Assembly (NCBI RefSeq): GCF_022627575.1
Contig: NZ_JADEYQ010000001.1
Location: 186,001-250,000, forward strand
Direction: 5' to 3'
DNA length: 64,000 nt
Source: Sphingobacterium rhinopitheci
Lineage (GTDB): Bacteria; Bacteroidota; Bacteroidia; Sphingobacteriales; Sphingobacteriaceae
This document shows positions 17,103-25,420 of this stretch, piece after piece. Both the position numbers and the translations under genes were made by a program. The notes beneath the pieces are model-generated. The model did not search any database. It had not been told where the DNA came from and saw only the letters and a list, made by a program, of their open reading frames with translations. Positions within the stretch are counted from its first letter, which is position 1; the number at the start of each line of letters is the position of its first letter.

Positions 17103-17627
17103 ATACATCATTTGCTTTATAAAGAAATATAACACTAACTTTTAAACCAAAACATGTTATTTCCACTAATCAAAACTATTACAAAAAATAGTTAATTCGA
17201 CTCGCGATTAGGGTACATAAAAAATGTATAAATAGCTCCCTTTTATACGAGCAAAACATATACACGATAATGCATTACATAAGAACCAAGCTACCTAAAT
17301 AGGTATTTATACTATTAGTAATAACTATAATTAAATAGTACTTAGTTGATAAATGGTTTAATTACTGTTAATGGATATGCTAGCTGCAAAAAATATACAA
17401 GCAATACAATATGACATTATAATAGTTTATTATAGAGGATCTACACAACAGTTTAATCGAGTTATTTTATATTGAAAAATAACCAGTGCTCCATATATTT
17501 CTGTTAACATTATTCATCGGGATATAAAAAATCAAAAAAGTAACCCTATTATAATACTTAGATATTTTTTAAATCCCGATAACCACTAACCTGATAGCGT
17601 ATATATTATTCATTTCAGATATATTCA
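17103..17627. other. 525-base AT-rich gap between the small gene and nhaC
   Basis: I find no reading frame with protein-like composition and no RNA gene. The only structure noted is an inverted repeat at 17516-17580, described separately. The gap may be a remnant of a lost insertion beside the CI/Cro-like pair, but nothing in it proves that. Confidence 0.4.
17516..17580 (-). repeat. Inverted repeat downstream of nhaC
   Basis: 17-base arms (left ATCGGGATATAAAAAAT, right its complement with one mismatch) are separated by 31 bases. It lies 48 bases past the nhaC stop and may act as a weak terminator or mark the end of an old insertion. Confidence 0.4.
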
Positions 17628-18962
17628 CTAATAGCTTTTTTTATCTTTTCTAAACAAAATAAAAATTAATGTTGCTATACCAGTTAAGAATGGATAATAA
17701 AGGTATTGGATAAGGTCCAAAGGGCTAATTGTAGGTTTTCCTAAATCGGCACCTGCGATTATCGACGTAGTAGCCAATGCCGCTAATATTTGAGCACCAT
17801 AAGGGATCAAGCCTTGTACAAAACAAGAAACGGTATCTAAAATACTTGCTACCCGCTTAGGTACTAAATTAAAACGATCAGAAATTTCTTTTGCTATTGG
17901 ACCAACGATAACTATTGTAATCGTATTATTTGCTAACGTAAAATTTACTAAAGCTGTCAACAATGCAATCCCTAGCTCTGCTCCTCGAGATGATTTAATA
18001 TTCTTTAATACAATATTTAACAAATAATCTATACCTCCATTGAAACGTATAATTCCTACTACACCACCTATAATCAAACATAAAATGCTCAACTCAAACA
18101 TACCGGCAAATCCGGTGTTAATCGCTTTTACACTCTCCAGAAAAGTTATATCCCCAGAACCTATCCCTATCAGCAGAGCTGTTATAATACCTATCCCCAG
18201 AGTCCAAATTACTTGTAGCCCTAGTAAAGCTAATATGAACACCAATAAATAAGGTACTATTTTTAGGAATTCATAATCTTCGACATTTAGATAATCAATA
18301 TGCTGAACCAAAGCAGCACCTTGAAAATAATAAATGATAAACACAATTATGGCAACAGGCATTACAATTCCAAAATTGACTTTGAATTTATCTTTCATAC
18401 TTACATTTTGGGTGCGTGTAGCTGCTATTGTAGTATCAGATATAAAGGAAAGATTATCGCCAAACATAGCCCCTCCTACTACCGCAGCCAATGCTAATGC
18501 TGTAATCCCCGGCAAATAACTTTCAAATCCGACAGCTATAGGAGCCAAAGCTACTACAGTACCTACGGATGTCCCTAATGAAGTAGACACAAAACAAGAT
18601 ATCAAAAATATACCTGATATTATAAAACTAGGCGATATATAGGTAAGCGCGAAATTGATCGTCGAGGATATAGCACCTATAGATTTAGACAGTTCACCAA
18701 AGGCACCTGCTAAAAGAAAAATAAGAATCATAATCAATATATTCTCATCTCCAGAACCTTTGGAAAAGTGATGTAATTTAGTCGCAAATGATTTCTCTGG
18801 GTATTGTAAGAAAGCGACAAAAAGTGCTATAACAAAAACCACTAAGACAGGAACAGCATAAAAATCACCGATTAGCAGTGACGACAAAAAATACACTACT
18901 ATAAATAATATTAAAGGCAATAAAGCCCAAAAGCCCCCAATAGCTTGATTCTCTCGATCCAT
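17628..18962 (-). CDS. Na+/H+ antiporter, NhaC family
   Basis: Polytopic membrane protein of 444 residues with about eleven hydrophobic helices. The NhaC-type signatures are present: LAGAFGELSKSIGAI, the glycine/serine stretch STSLGTSVGTVVALAPI, GGAMFGDNLSFISDTTIAATRTQ, and near the C-terminus LANNTITIVIVGPIAKEI and GLIPYGAQ. The family exchanges sodium for protons, although some relatives carry malate/lactate or amino acids. It lies upstream of nothing on its strand and downstream (77-base gap) of three sodium-coupled symporters, which suggests it returns sodium brought in by them. Confidence 0.9.
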   Translation of the reverse strand: MDRENQAIGGFWALLPLILFIVVYFLSSLLIGDFYAVPVLVVFVIALFVAFLQYPEKSFATKLHHFSKGSGDENILIMILIFLLAGAFGELSKSIGAISSTINFALTYISPSFIISGIFLISCFVSTSLGTSVGTVVALAPIAVGFESYLPGITALALAAVVGGAMFGDNLSFISDTTIAATRTQNVSMKDKFKVNFGIVMPVAIIVFIIYYFQGAALVQHIDYLNVEDYEFLKIVPYLLVFILALLGLQVIWTLGIGIITALLIGIGSGDITFLESVKAINTGFAGMFELSILCLIIGGVVGIIRFNGGIDYLLNIVLKNIKSSRGAELGIALLTALVNFTLANNTITIVIVGPIAKEISDRFNLVPKRVASILDTVSCFVQGLIPYGAQILAALATTSIIAGADLGKPTISPLDLIQYLYYPFLTGIATLIFILFRKDKKSY

Positions 18963-19038
18963 GTATAAAACAATTTATTAATGGACAAAAGTAGCTAAAT
19001 GATAGTATTATAAGATAGTATAAAAAGGATAAATAATA

Positions 19039-20526
19039 CTATTTATCTTTTTCCCAAAACTCCGCATTTTTGATACCTAAGGATTTCGGATCAAATTTAG
19101 GATCTAGAATACCTGCCTTTCGTTGTTTGACATAATCCTTCCAAACTGTTATGCCAGTTTTACTTAACAAAAGAATGGCTATCAGATTGACCCAAGCCAT
19201 TAACCCTACGCCTATATCTCCCATATCCCAAGCAAGCGTTGCTGTCTTAATAGTTCCTAAATATGTAGCAAATAAAAATATAACCCGCAATAACCAAATA
19301 ATTACAATCTTAGTTTTTTTACTCTTAAAAACATAGGCAAGATTAGTTTCGGCATAATAGTAATAAGCCATAATCGTGGTAAATCCGAAAAAGAATAATA
19401 TAATAGCTACAAAGTAATTTCCTACAACAGGAAATAAATTTGCTATAGCAGCTTGTGCAAAAGCACCGGGCTTCATATCCCCCACATTATCTACGATATA
19501 CTTAGACACATTTCCATTTACATCGATTTCTTCAGCTACATTGTAGGTTCCACAAATCAATATCATCAGCGCTGTAGCTGTACAAACAAAGAGTGTATCT
19601 ACATAAACAGAGAATGCTTGTACCAAACCCTGTTGTGCAGGATGAGAGACGTTGGCAGCTGCTGCGGCATGCGGTGCTGTACCTTGTCCCGCTTCATTGG
19701 AATATATCCCACGTTTGACACCTAGTGAAATAGCCGTCCCCAAAATCCCAGCAAAAGCAGCATCCATACCAAAAGCAGCACTAAAAATCAACTTGAACAC
19801 GGCAGGCACCTGTGTTATATTCATCCCTATAATGATCAATGCTATCAAAATATAAGCTCCAGCCATAAATGGCACAATAAACTCAGACGCTTGCCCCAAT
19901 CGTTTTACCCCACCTATAATAATAATACCGAGCAGTACTACAATACTTAGACCAACCCAGCTAATGGTAATCTCATTACTTCCGATAATGAGTATATCAT
20001 TTGAAAGATTAAATGCATTCCCTAATGTCGCACTAATAGCATTGCTCTGCACCCCAGGCAATAAAAAACCCGTACTAACAATGGTAATCAAAGCAAATAA
20101 AACAGCATACCATTTTACACCCAATCCTTTTTCAATATAATAAGCAGGGCCACCACGAAAGTCATCTCCATCCTTTTGTTTGTATACTTGGGCTAAAGCA
20201 GACTCTATGAAAGCCGATGAAGCACCTAAAAATGCAATCAGCCACATCCAAAATATAGCGCCAGGACCACCTATTAATATAGATGTAGCTACCCCTACTA
20301 TATTTCCCGTCCCTACGCGTCCCGATATCGCCAAAGAAAAAGCTTGAAAAGAAGAAATCCCTTTTTCATTATTTTTCTTCTTAAAAAGAAGCCGAACCAT
20401 ATCTTTTAAGTAGGTTACTTGTAAAAAACCTGTCCTAAAAGAGAAGTACAAGCCCGTTAGCAAACAAAAAACAATAAAAAAATCACTCCAAACATAGCTG
20501 GATATAGTTGAGATTATATTTTCCAT
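19039..20526 (-). CDS. Alanine/glycine:cation symporter, copy 1 of 3
   Basis: AGCS-family sodium- or proton-coupled amino-acid importer, 495 residues with about eleven membrane helices. Family motifs are SSFQAFSLAISGRVGTGNIVGVAT, FWMWLIAFLGASSAFIESALAQVYK, GGPAYYIEKGLG and, near the middle, GVKRGIYSNEAGQGTAPHAAAAA. It is one of three adjacent paralogs on the same strand and visibly the most diverged. It has AISLGVKRG where copies 2 and 3 have IAWGVKRG, and a different periplasmic loop (DVNGNVSKYIVDNVGDMKPGAF). It precedes nhaC. Substrate differences among the copies cannot be read. Confidence 0.93.
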   Translation of the reverse strand: MENIISTISSYVWSDFFIVFCLLTGLYFSFRTGFLQVTYLKDMVRLLFKKKNNEKGISSFQAFSLAISGRVGTGNIVGVATSILIGGPGAIFWMWLIAFLGASSAFIESALAQVYKQKDGDDFRGGPAYYIEKGLGVKWYAVLFALITIVSTGFLLPGVQSNAISATLGNAFNLSNDILIIGSNEITISWVGLSIVVLLGIIIIGGVKRLGQASEFIVPFMAGAYILIALIIIGMNITQVPAVFKLIFSAAFGMDAAFAGILGTAISLGVKRGIYSNEAGQGTAPHAAAAANVSHPAQQGLVQAFSVYVDTLFVCTATALMILICGTYNVAEEIDVNGNVSKYIVDNVGDMKPGAFAQAAIANLFPVVGNYFVAIILFFFGFTTIMAYYYYAETNLAYVFKSKKTKIVIIWLLRVIFLFATYLGTIKTATLAWDMGDIGVGLMAWVNLIAILLLSKTGITVWKDYVKQRKAGILDPKFDPKSLGIKNAEFWEKDK

Positions 20527-20849
20527 TAAAATGTCGTTATTAACTTTTGATTAATTATTTTTTGAAAAATACAAACAAATTGACGCAATATAGAATCTAC
20601 AAGGAAATAAAAATAAATCAAAAGAAAAATATCATTCATAAATAATCCATTACACATATATTTATAAGTAGGATTACTATTGGAATTAAGGACATATGAA
20701 GCTAATAAAGTAAATATTGCGAAAATAGCTAGCTAATAAATAGAGCTTATAAAGTACCAATACTTTATAAGCTCTAACTATATTTATAAGGTTTATGACA
20801 ACAACCAAACTACCTATAGTAGTAGATATCTATAAGCGAAGAAACAGTA
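20527..20849. other. Gap between symporter copies 1 and 2
   Basis: AT-rich, with no gene seen. It holds the copy 2 terminator at 20741-20776. The first 50 bases upstream of copy 1 (TTAATTATTTTTTGAAAAAT) resemble the region upstream of copy 2, as expected after duplication. Confidence 0.5.
20741..20776 (-). terminator. Terminator of symporter copy 2
   Basis: A perfect 16-base-pair stem, left arm TAGAGCTTATAAAGTA, encloses a CCAA loop. The loop and inner stem are identical to those of the copy 3 terminator, while the outer stem differs by paired (compensatory) changes. Confidence 0.75.
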
Positions 20850-22337
20850 CTATTTGTCTTTTTTCCAAAAATCAGCATTCTTTATCCCCAAAGACTCTGG
20901 ATCAAAATTTGGATCTTCGACACCTGCTTTACGTTGTTTTACATAATCCTTCCAAACCACCATTGCTGTCTTACTCAATAATAAAATGGCAATTAGATTG
21001 ACCCAAGCCATAAGGCCAACGCCGATATCACCCAAATCCCATGCTAACTTGGCCGTTTTTATGGTTCCTAAATAGGTGGCAGACAAAAACAAAATACGCA
21101 AAACCCATATAATCAAAGTTTTATTTTTCTTCTTAAAAATATAAGCAATATTGGTTTCAGCATTATAATAATAAGCCATAATAGTTGTAAATGCGAAGAA
21201 AAACAAGGCTATAGCGACGAAAGCATTACCAAAGCCCGGAAATACATGTGAAATAGCAGCTTGTGTAAAAGCATCAGCTTGCATGTTGGCAGCATTCTCA
21301 ACGATATAATGTGTCACCTCACCTTTGGCATTTACAGTATCTGCAACATTATAAGTACCTGCAAACAATATAATCAGTGCTGTAGCAGTACAAACAAAAA
21401 ATGTATCTACATAGACAGAAAATGCTTGTACTAATCCTTGTTGAGCAGGATGAGAAACTGCTGCTGCAGCTGCAGCATGTGGCGCAGTACCTTGACCAGC
21501 TTCATTGGAATAAATACCACGTTTGACCCCCCATGCAATAGTCATGCCTATGATCCCTCCAAAAGTAGCATCCATACCAAGTGCAGAAGTAAAAATTAAT
21601 TTAAAAACTGCTGGCACCTGTGTAATATTAATTCCTATTATCACTAAAGCCATCAAAATATAGGCAGCAGCCATAAATGGCACAATAAACTCAGAGGCTT
21701 TACCCAATCGTTTTACCCCACCTATAATTATAAAGGCTAATAGAACTACAATAAATATACCTACCCAACTGATCGTGAACTCACTACCTCCAATAAATAT
21801 GACCTCATTGGTTATATTAAAAGCAGTAGTAAATGTATTGCTTACTGCATTACTCTGGATACCTGGTAATAAAAACCCAGTGCTAACGATAGTAATAATA
21901 GCAAATAAAACAGCATACCATTTTACACCAAGTCCTTTTTCAATATAGTATGCAGGACCTCCTCTATACTCATGGCCATCTTTCCGCTTATACACTTGAG
22001 CCAATGCTGATTCCACAAAAGCTGAAGACGCCCCTAGAAAGGCGATAAGCCACATCCAAAAAACAGCTCCAGGTCCACCCATGAAAATAGCCGTCGCCAC
22101 ACCTACAATATTACCTGTCCCTACACGGCCAGAAATCGCTAATGTAAAAGCTTGAAAGGAGGATATTCCTTTATCCGTTTTGTTTCTCTTAAAAAGAAGC
22201 CGAACCATATCTTTCAAGTAGGCAACTTGTAAAAAACCTGTTCTAAAAGAGAAGTACAAGCCCGTTAGTAAACAAAAAACAATAAAAAAATCACTCCAGA
22301 CATAGCTGGATACCGTTGAGATTATATTTTCCATCAA
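20850..22337 (-). CDS. Alanine/glycine:cation symporter, copy 2 of 3
   Basis: AGCS-family importer of 495 residues (494 from the second Met at 22334, which aligns with its paralogs). It has the same motif set as its neighbours: SSFQAFTLAISGRVGTGNIV, FLGASSAFVESALAQVYKRKDG and GVKRGIYSNEAGQGTAPHAAAAA. It is closest to copy 3: they share IAWGVKRG, FAGTYNVADTVNA-type loops and the C-terminal VEDPNFDPESLGIKNADFWKKDK-like end. Some positions differ (SAVSH rather than DVSH after the alanine run). It has its own terminator, so the three copies may be transcribed separately. Confidence 0.93.
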   Translation of the reverse strand: MMENIISTVSSYVWSDFFIVFCLLTGLYFSFRTGFLQVAYLKDMVRLLFKRNKTDKGISSFQAFTLAISGRVGTGNIVGVATAIFMGGPGAVFWMWLIAFLGASSAFVESALAQVYKRKDGHEYRGGPAYYIEKGLGVKWYAVLFAIITIVSTGFLLPGIQSNAVSNTFTTAFNITNEVIFIGGSEFTISWVGIFIVVLLAFIIIGGVKRLGKASEFIVPFMAAAYILMALVIIGINITQVPAVFKLIFTSALGMDATFGGIIGMTIAWGVKRGIYSNEAGQGTAPHAAAAAAVSHPAQQGLVQAFSVYVDTFFVCTATALIILFAGTYNVADTVNAKGEVTHYIVENAANMQADAFTQAAISHVFPGFGNAFVAIALFFFAFTTIMAYYYNAETNIAYIFKKKNKTLIIWVLRILFLSATYLGTIKTAKLAWDLGDIGVGLMAWVNLIAILLLSKTAMVVWKDYVKQRKAGVEDPNFDPESLGIKNADFWKKDK

Positions 22338-22694
22338 AATATTTTTATTTATCTTTAATTAATTTTATGAAAAATAACAATAAAATAATACAATAATGTA
22401 TTTTAACGAAATAAAAATAAACATCGAGAAAATAAAACCTTTTTGTTTAGATATTAAAATTCAACCGCTACGCGGTAAAAGAATTTATAATGATTAGGGA
22501 TAATTATTGGTAATTAAGTATTTGATAGCTATTGCATAACATACTGCTCATAATAGTAGCTATTTAAAAAATAGCTATTAAAAAAAAAGAGGTCATAAAG
22601 TACCAATACTTTATGACCTCTAGCTATAATTCAAATGCTGACGATAATGACAATACTACATATCCTTGTAGATATCTATACGCCAAAAAAAGCA
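22338..22694. other. Gap between symporter copies 2 and 3
   Basis: AT-rich, no gene seen. It includes a small dyad CCGCTACGCGG near 22469 and the copy 3 terminator. No operator or riboswitch was recognised. Confidence 0.45.
22588..22621 (-). terminator. Terminator of symporter copy 3
   Basis: A perfect 15-base-pair stem, left arm AGAGGTCATAAAGTA, encloses a CCAA loop and is followed on the minus strand by eight U. Its inner stem and loop match the copy 2 terminator. Confidence 0.8.
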
Positions 22695-24179
22695 CTATTT
22701 GTCTTTCTTCCAAAATTCTGCATTTTTAATGCCCAATGATTCGGGATCAAAGTTAGGATCTTCAATACCCGCTTTTCGTTGCTTCACATAATCCTTCCAT
22801 ACCACCATTGCTGTTTTACTCAATAACAAGATGGCAATTAGATTGACCCAAGCCATTAAACCTACCCCGATATCTCCCAAGTCCCAAGCTAGTTTTGCGG
22901 TCTTGATAGTCCCTAGATATGTAGCGAACAAGAATACAATACGTAAGGTCCAAATTAAAAGTTTCTTATTTTTATTTTTAAAAATATAAGCAATATTAGT
23001 TTCTGCATAGTAGTAATAAGCCATAATAGTGGTAAATGCAAAGAAAAATAATGCTATAGCCACAAAAGAATTACCAAAACCTGGGAACTCATGTGAAATT
23101 GCTGCCTGCGTAAAAGCATCAGCCTGCATATTTGATGCATTCTCTACAATATATTTGGTTACCTCACCGTTAGCATTTACTGTATCTACAACATTGTATG
23201 TCCCGGCAAACAATATCATCAATGCTGTAGCGGTACACACCAGGAAGGTATCCACATAAACAGAAAATGCCTGTACCAATCCCTGCTGCGCTGGATGCGA
23301 AACATCTGCCGCCGCCGCTGCATGAGGGGCTGTTCCTTGACCTGCTTCATTGGAATAAATACCACGCTTTACCCCCCAGGCTATCGCCATACCCAAGATA
23401 CCACCAAATGCAGCATCCATTCCAAATGCAGAAGTAAAGATCAACTTAAAGACTGCTGGTACTTGTGTAATATTTATGCCTATTATTACTAAAGCCATCA
23501 AGATATAAGCACCAGCCATAAAAGGAACAATAAATTCAGATGCTTGTCCCAAGCGTTTTACCCCACCTATAATAATTATAGCTAAAAGAGCTACAACACC
23601 AAGTCCTACCCAACTAATTGTAAATTCACTCCCTCCGATTACTACTATTTCATTGGTTATATTAAAAGCATTAGCTAATGTACCACTAATCGCATTACTT
23701 TGAACACCAGGCAGCAAGAAGCCTGTACTAATGATAGTTATTACAGCAAATAAAACAGCATACCATTTTACACCCAATCCTTTTTCAATATAATAAGCAG
23801 GCCCACCACGAAATTCATTGCCGTCTTTTTGCTTGTATACCTGTGCTAAAGCAGATTCTACAAAAGCAGATGAAGATCCAAAAAATGCGATTAGCCACAT
23901 CCAAAATACAGCACCTGGTCCCCCCATCATAATAGCTGTAGCAACACCGACAATATTTCCGGTACCTACACGACCAGAAATAGCTAATGCAAAAGCTTGA
24001 AAAGATGATATCCCTTCATCAGATTTTTTCTTTAAAAATAACAACCGTATCATATCTTTTAAATATGTTACTTGTAAAAAACCTGTCCTAATAGAGAAAT
24101 ATAAACCTATTAGTAGGCAGAAATAAATAAAAAAATCGCTCCAGACATAACTGGATATCGTTGATATAATCCTTTCCAT
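22695..24179 (-). CDS. Alanine/glycine:cation symporter, copy 3 of 3
   Basis: AGCS-family importer, 494 residues, same topology and motifs as copies 1 and 2 (ISGRVGTGNIVGVATAIMMGGPG, GVKRGIYSNEAGQGTAPHAAAAA). It is the first of the array in the direction of transcription, with a 424-base gap upstream and its own strong terminator. The protein ends are nearly identical among the copies, whereas the wobble positions in the DNA differ. This points to an older duplication kept for function rather than a very recent one. Confidence 0.93.
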   Translation of the reverse strand: MERIISTISSYVWSDFFIYFCLLIGLYFSIRTGFLQVTYLKDMIRLLFLKKKSDEGISSFQAFALAISGRVGTGNIVGVATAIMMGGPGAVFWMWLIAFFGSSSAFVESALAQVYKQKDGNEFRGGPAYYIEKGLGVKWYAVLFAVITIISTGFLLPGVQSNAISGTLANAFNITNEIVVIGGSEFTISWVGLGVVALLAIIIIGGVKRLGQASEFIVPFMAGAYILMALVIIGINITQVPAVFKLIFTSAFGMDAAFGGILGMAIAWGVKRGIYSNEAGQGTAPHAAAAADVSHPAQQGLVQAFSVYVDTFLVCTATALMILFAGTYNVVDTVNANGEVTKYIVENASNMQADAFTQAAISHEFPGFGNSFVAIALFFFAFTTIMAYYYYAETNIAYIFKNKNKKLLIWTLRIVFLFATYLGTIKTAKLAWDLGDIGVGLMAWVNLIAILLLSKTAMVVWKDYVKQRKAGIEDPNFDPESLGIKNAEFWKKDK

Positions 24180-24540
24180 TAAAAATTGTTGATTAGATTT
24201 TGTTTTATTAGCGAAAAATAGTGATTTTTTAATAAAAACAAATAATTAAATTCAGAAACAACATAAATAAAAGACTATTTATAACGATAGAATAATAAAT
24301 ATGTAAAAATGGATAAAGTGCTTAGAATAATACACTAAAAGACAAGGATCATATTTTATTATAGAAAACACTTTTACATCCTTCAAAATGGTCAACATAT
24401 AAATAGTTTTTTTTACAAGTATTTAAAAGAAAAGGTATGTTGAATGGATTCTTTTAGAATAAAAAATTTAATATTGGACGGCTCAGCAAATTCGTAATAC
24501 AAGGCACAAACTTAAAATTTCTAAGTATAAATCATTAGCA
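24180..24540. other. Upstream region of the symporter array
   Basis: AT-rich and without an open reading frame of protein-like composition. The promoter of copy 3 must be here; no convincing -33/-7 pair or operator was recognised. Confidence 0.4.
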
Positions 24541-24542
24541 AC

Positions 24543-24583
24543 AAAAAAGCGATCAATTACCTATTTAGATGATTGATCGCTTT
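24543..24583 (-). terminator. Terminator of recQ-kdsA
   Basis: The arms AAAGCGATCAAT and ATTGATCGCTTT enclose a 14-base loop, followed on the minus strand by a U-run. It starts 20 bases past the kdsA stop. Confidence 0.75.
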
Positions 24584-24603
24584 GAAGTTATTAGATGGAA
24601 AAA

Positions 24604-25419
24604 CTATTTGATAGCCTCTCTAATACGTATTAATTTTTCTAATAAAGGCTCTAAAAGATCTAACTGTAACATATTAGCACCATCAGATTTTGCGTTCGCA
24701 GGATCCGGATGTGTTTCAATAAATAGACCATCAGCTCCTACAGCTATTGCCGCTTTAGCGATAGTTTCAATCAAAGCCGGTTTTCCTCCTGTCACACCAG
24801 AAGTCTGATTGGGTTGTTGTAAAGAATGCGTACAATCCATCACTGTAGGTACGCCAAATGAACGCATCACAGGGATTCCTCTAAAATCTACAATAAGATC
24901 TTGATAGCCAAATGAGTTACCTCTATCCGTCAAGAATACATTATTATTACCCGAATCTTTTACTTTATCAACCGCAAAACTCATTGATTCAGCGGATAGA
25001 AATTGTCCTTTCTTAATGTTAACGATTTTACCCGTTTTTGCAGCAGCAACTAATAAATCAGTCTGTCTACACAAGAAAGCAGGAATTTGTAATACATCAA
25101 CATATGCTGCAGCCATTGCAGCCTCTTGACTTTCATGAATATCTGTTACGGTAGGTACACCAAACTCCTTACCTACTTTTTCAAGTATCTTTAATGCTTT
25201 TTCATCTCCTATACCTGTAAATGAATCCACTCTAGATCGATTTGCTTTGCGATAAGAACCTTTGAATATATAAGGTATATTTAATTTGTCTGTAATCGTT
25301 ACAATTCGTTCTGCAATACGTAGTGCTATTTCTTCACCTTCAATTGCACATGGCCCTGCCATCAAGAAAAAATTGTCTGAAGTACCGTTTTTAATATTCG
25401 GCAAATAAGTATTAATCAT
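24604..25419 (-). CDS. kdsA: 3-deoxy-8-phosphooctulonate synthase (KDO-8-phosphate synthase)
   Basis: Condenses phosphoenolpyruvate with arabinose 5-phosphate to KDO-8-P, a precursor of the lipopolysaccharide inner core. The 271-residue TIM barrel has MAGPCAIEGEE near the N-terminus, FKGSYRKANRSR (phosphate binding), PAFLCRQTDLL, NIKKGQFL and DRGNSFGYQDLIVD. Cys24 in AGPC sits where metal-dependent (Aquifex-type) enzymes have their metal-ligand cysteine. The E. coli enzyme has Asn there, so this one is probably metal-dependent. The gene begins one base after the recQ stop, and kdsD lies just beyond recQ on the other strand. Confidence 0.96.
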   Translation of the reverse strand: MINTYLPNIKNGTSDNFFLMAGPCAIEGEEIALRIAERIVTITDKLNIPYIFKGSYRKANRSRVDSFTGIGDEKALKILEKVGKEFGVPTVTDIHESQEAAMAAAYVDVLQIPAFLCRQTDLLVAAAKTGKIVNIKKGQFLSAESMSFAVDKVKDSGNNNVFLTDRGNSFGYQDLIVDFRGIPVMRSFGVPTVMDCTHSLQQPNQTSGVTGGKPALIETIAKAAIAVGADGLFIETHPDPANAKSDGANMLQLDLLEPLLEKLIRIREAIK

Positions 25420-25420
25420 T

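Noticed and set aside
16047-17627. Complete prophage
   Set aside because: Only a repressor-like gene and one small gene are present; no integrase, replication or structural genes and no attachment repeats were seen.
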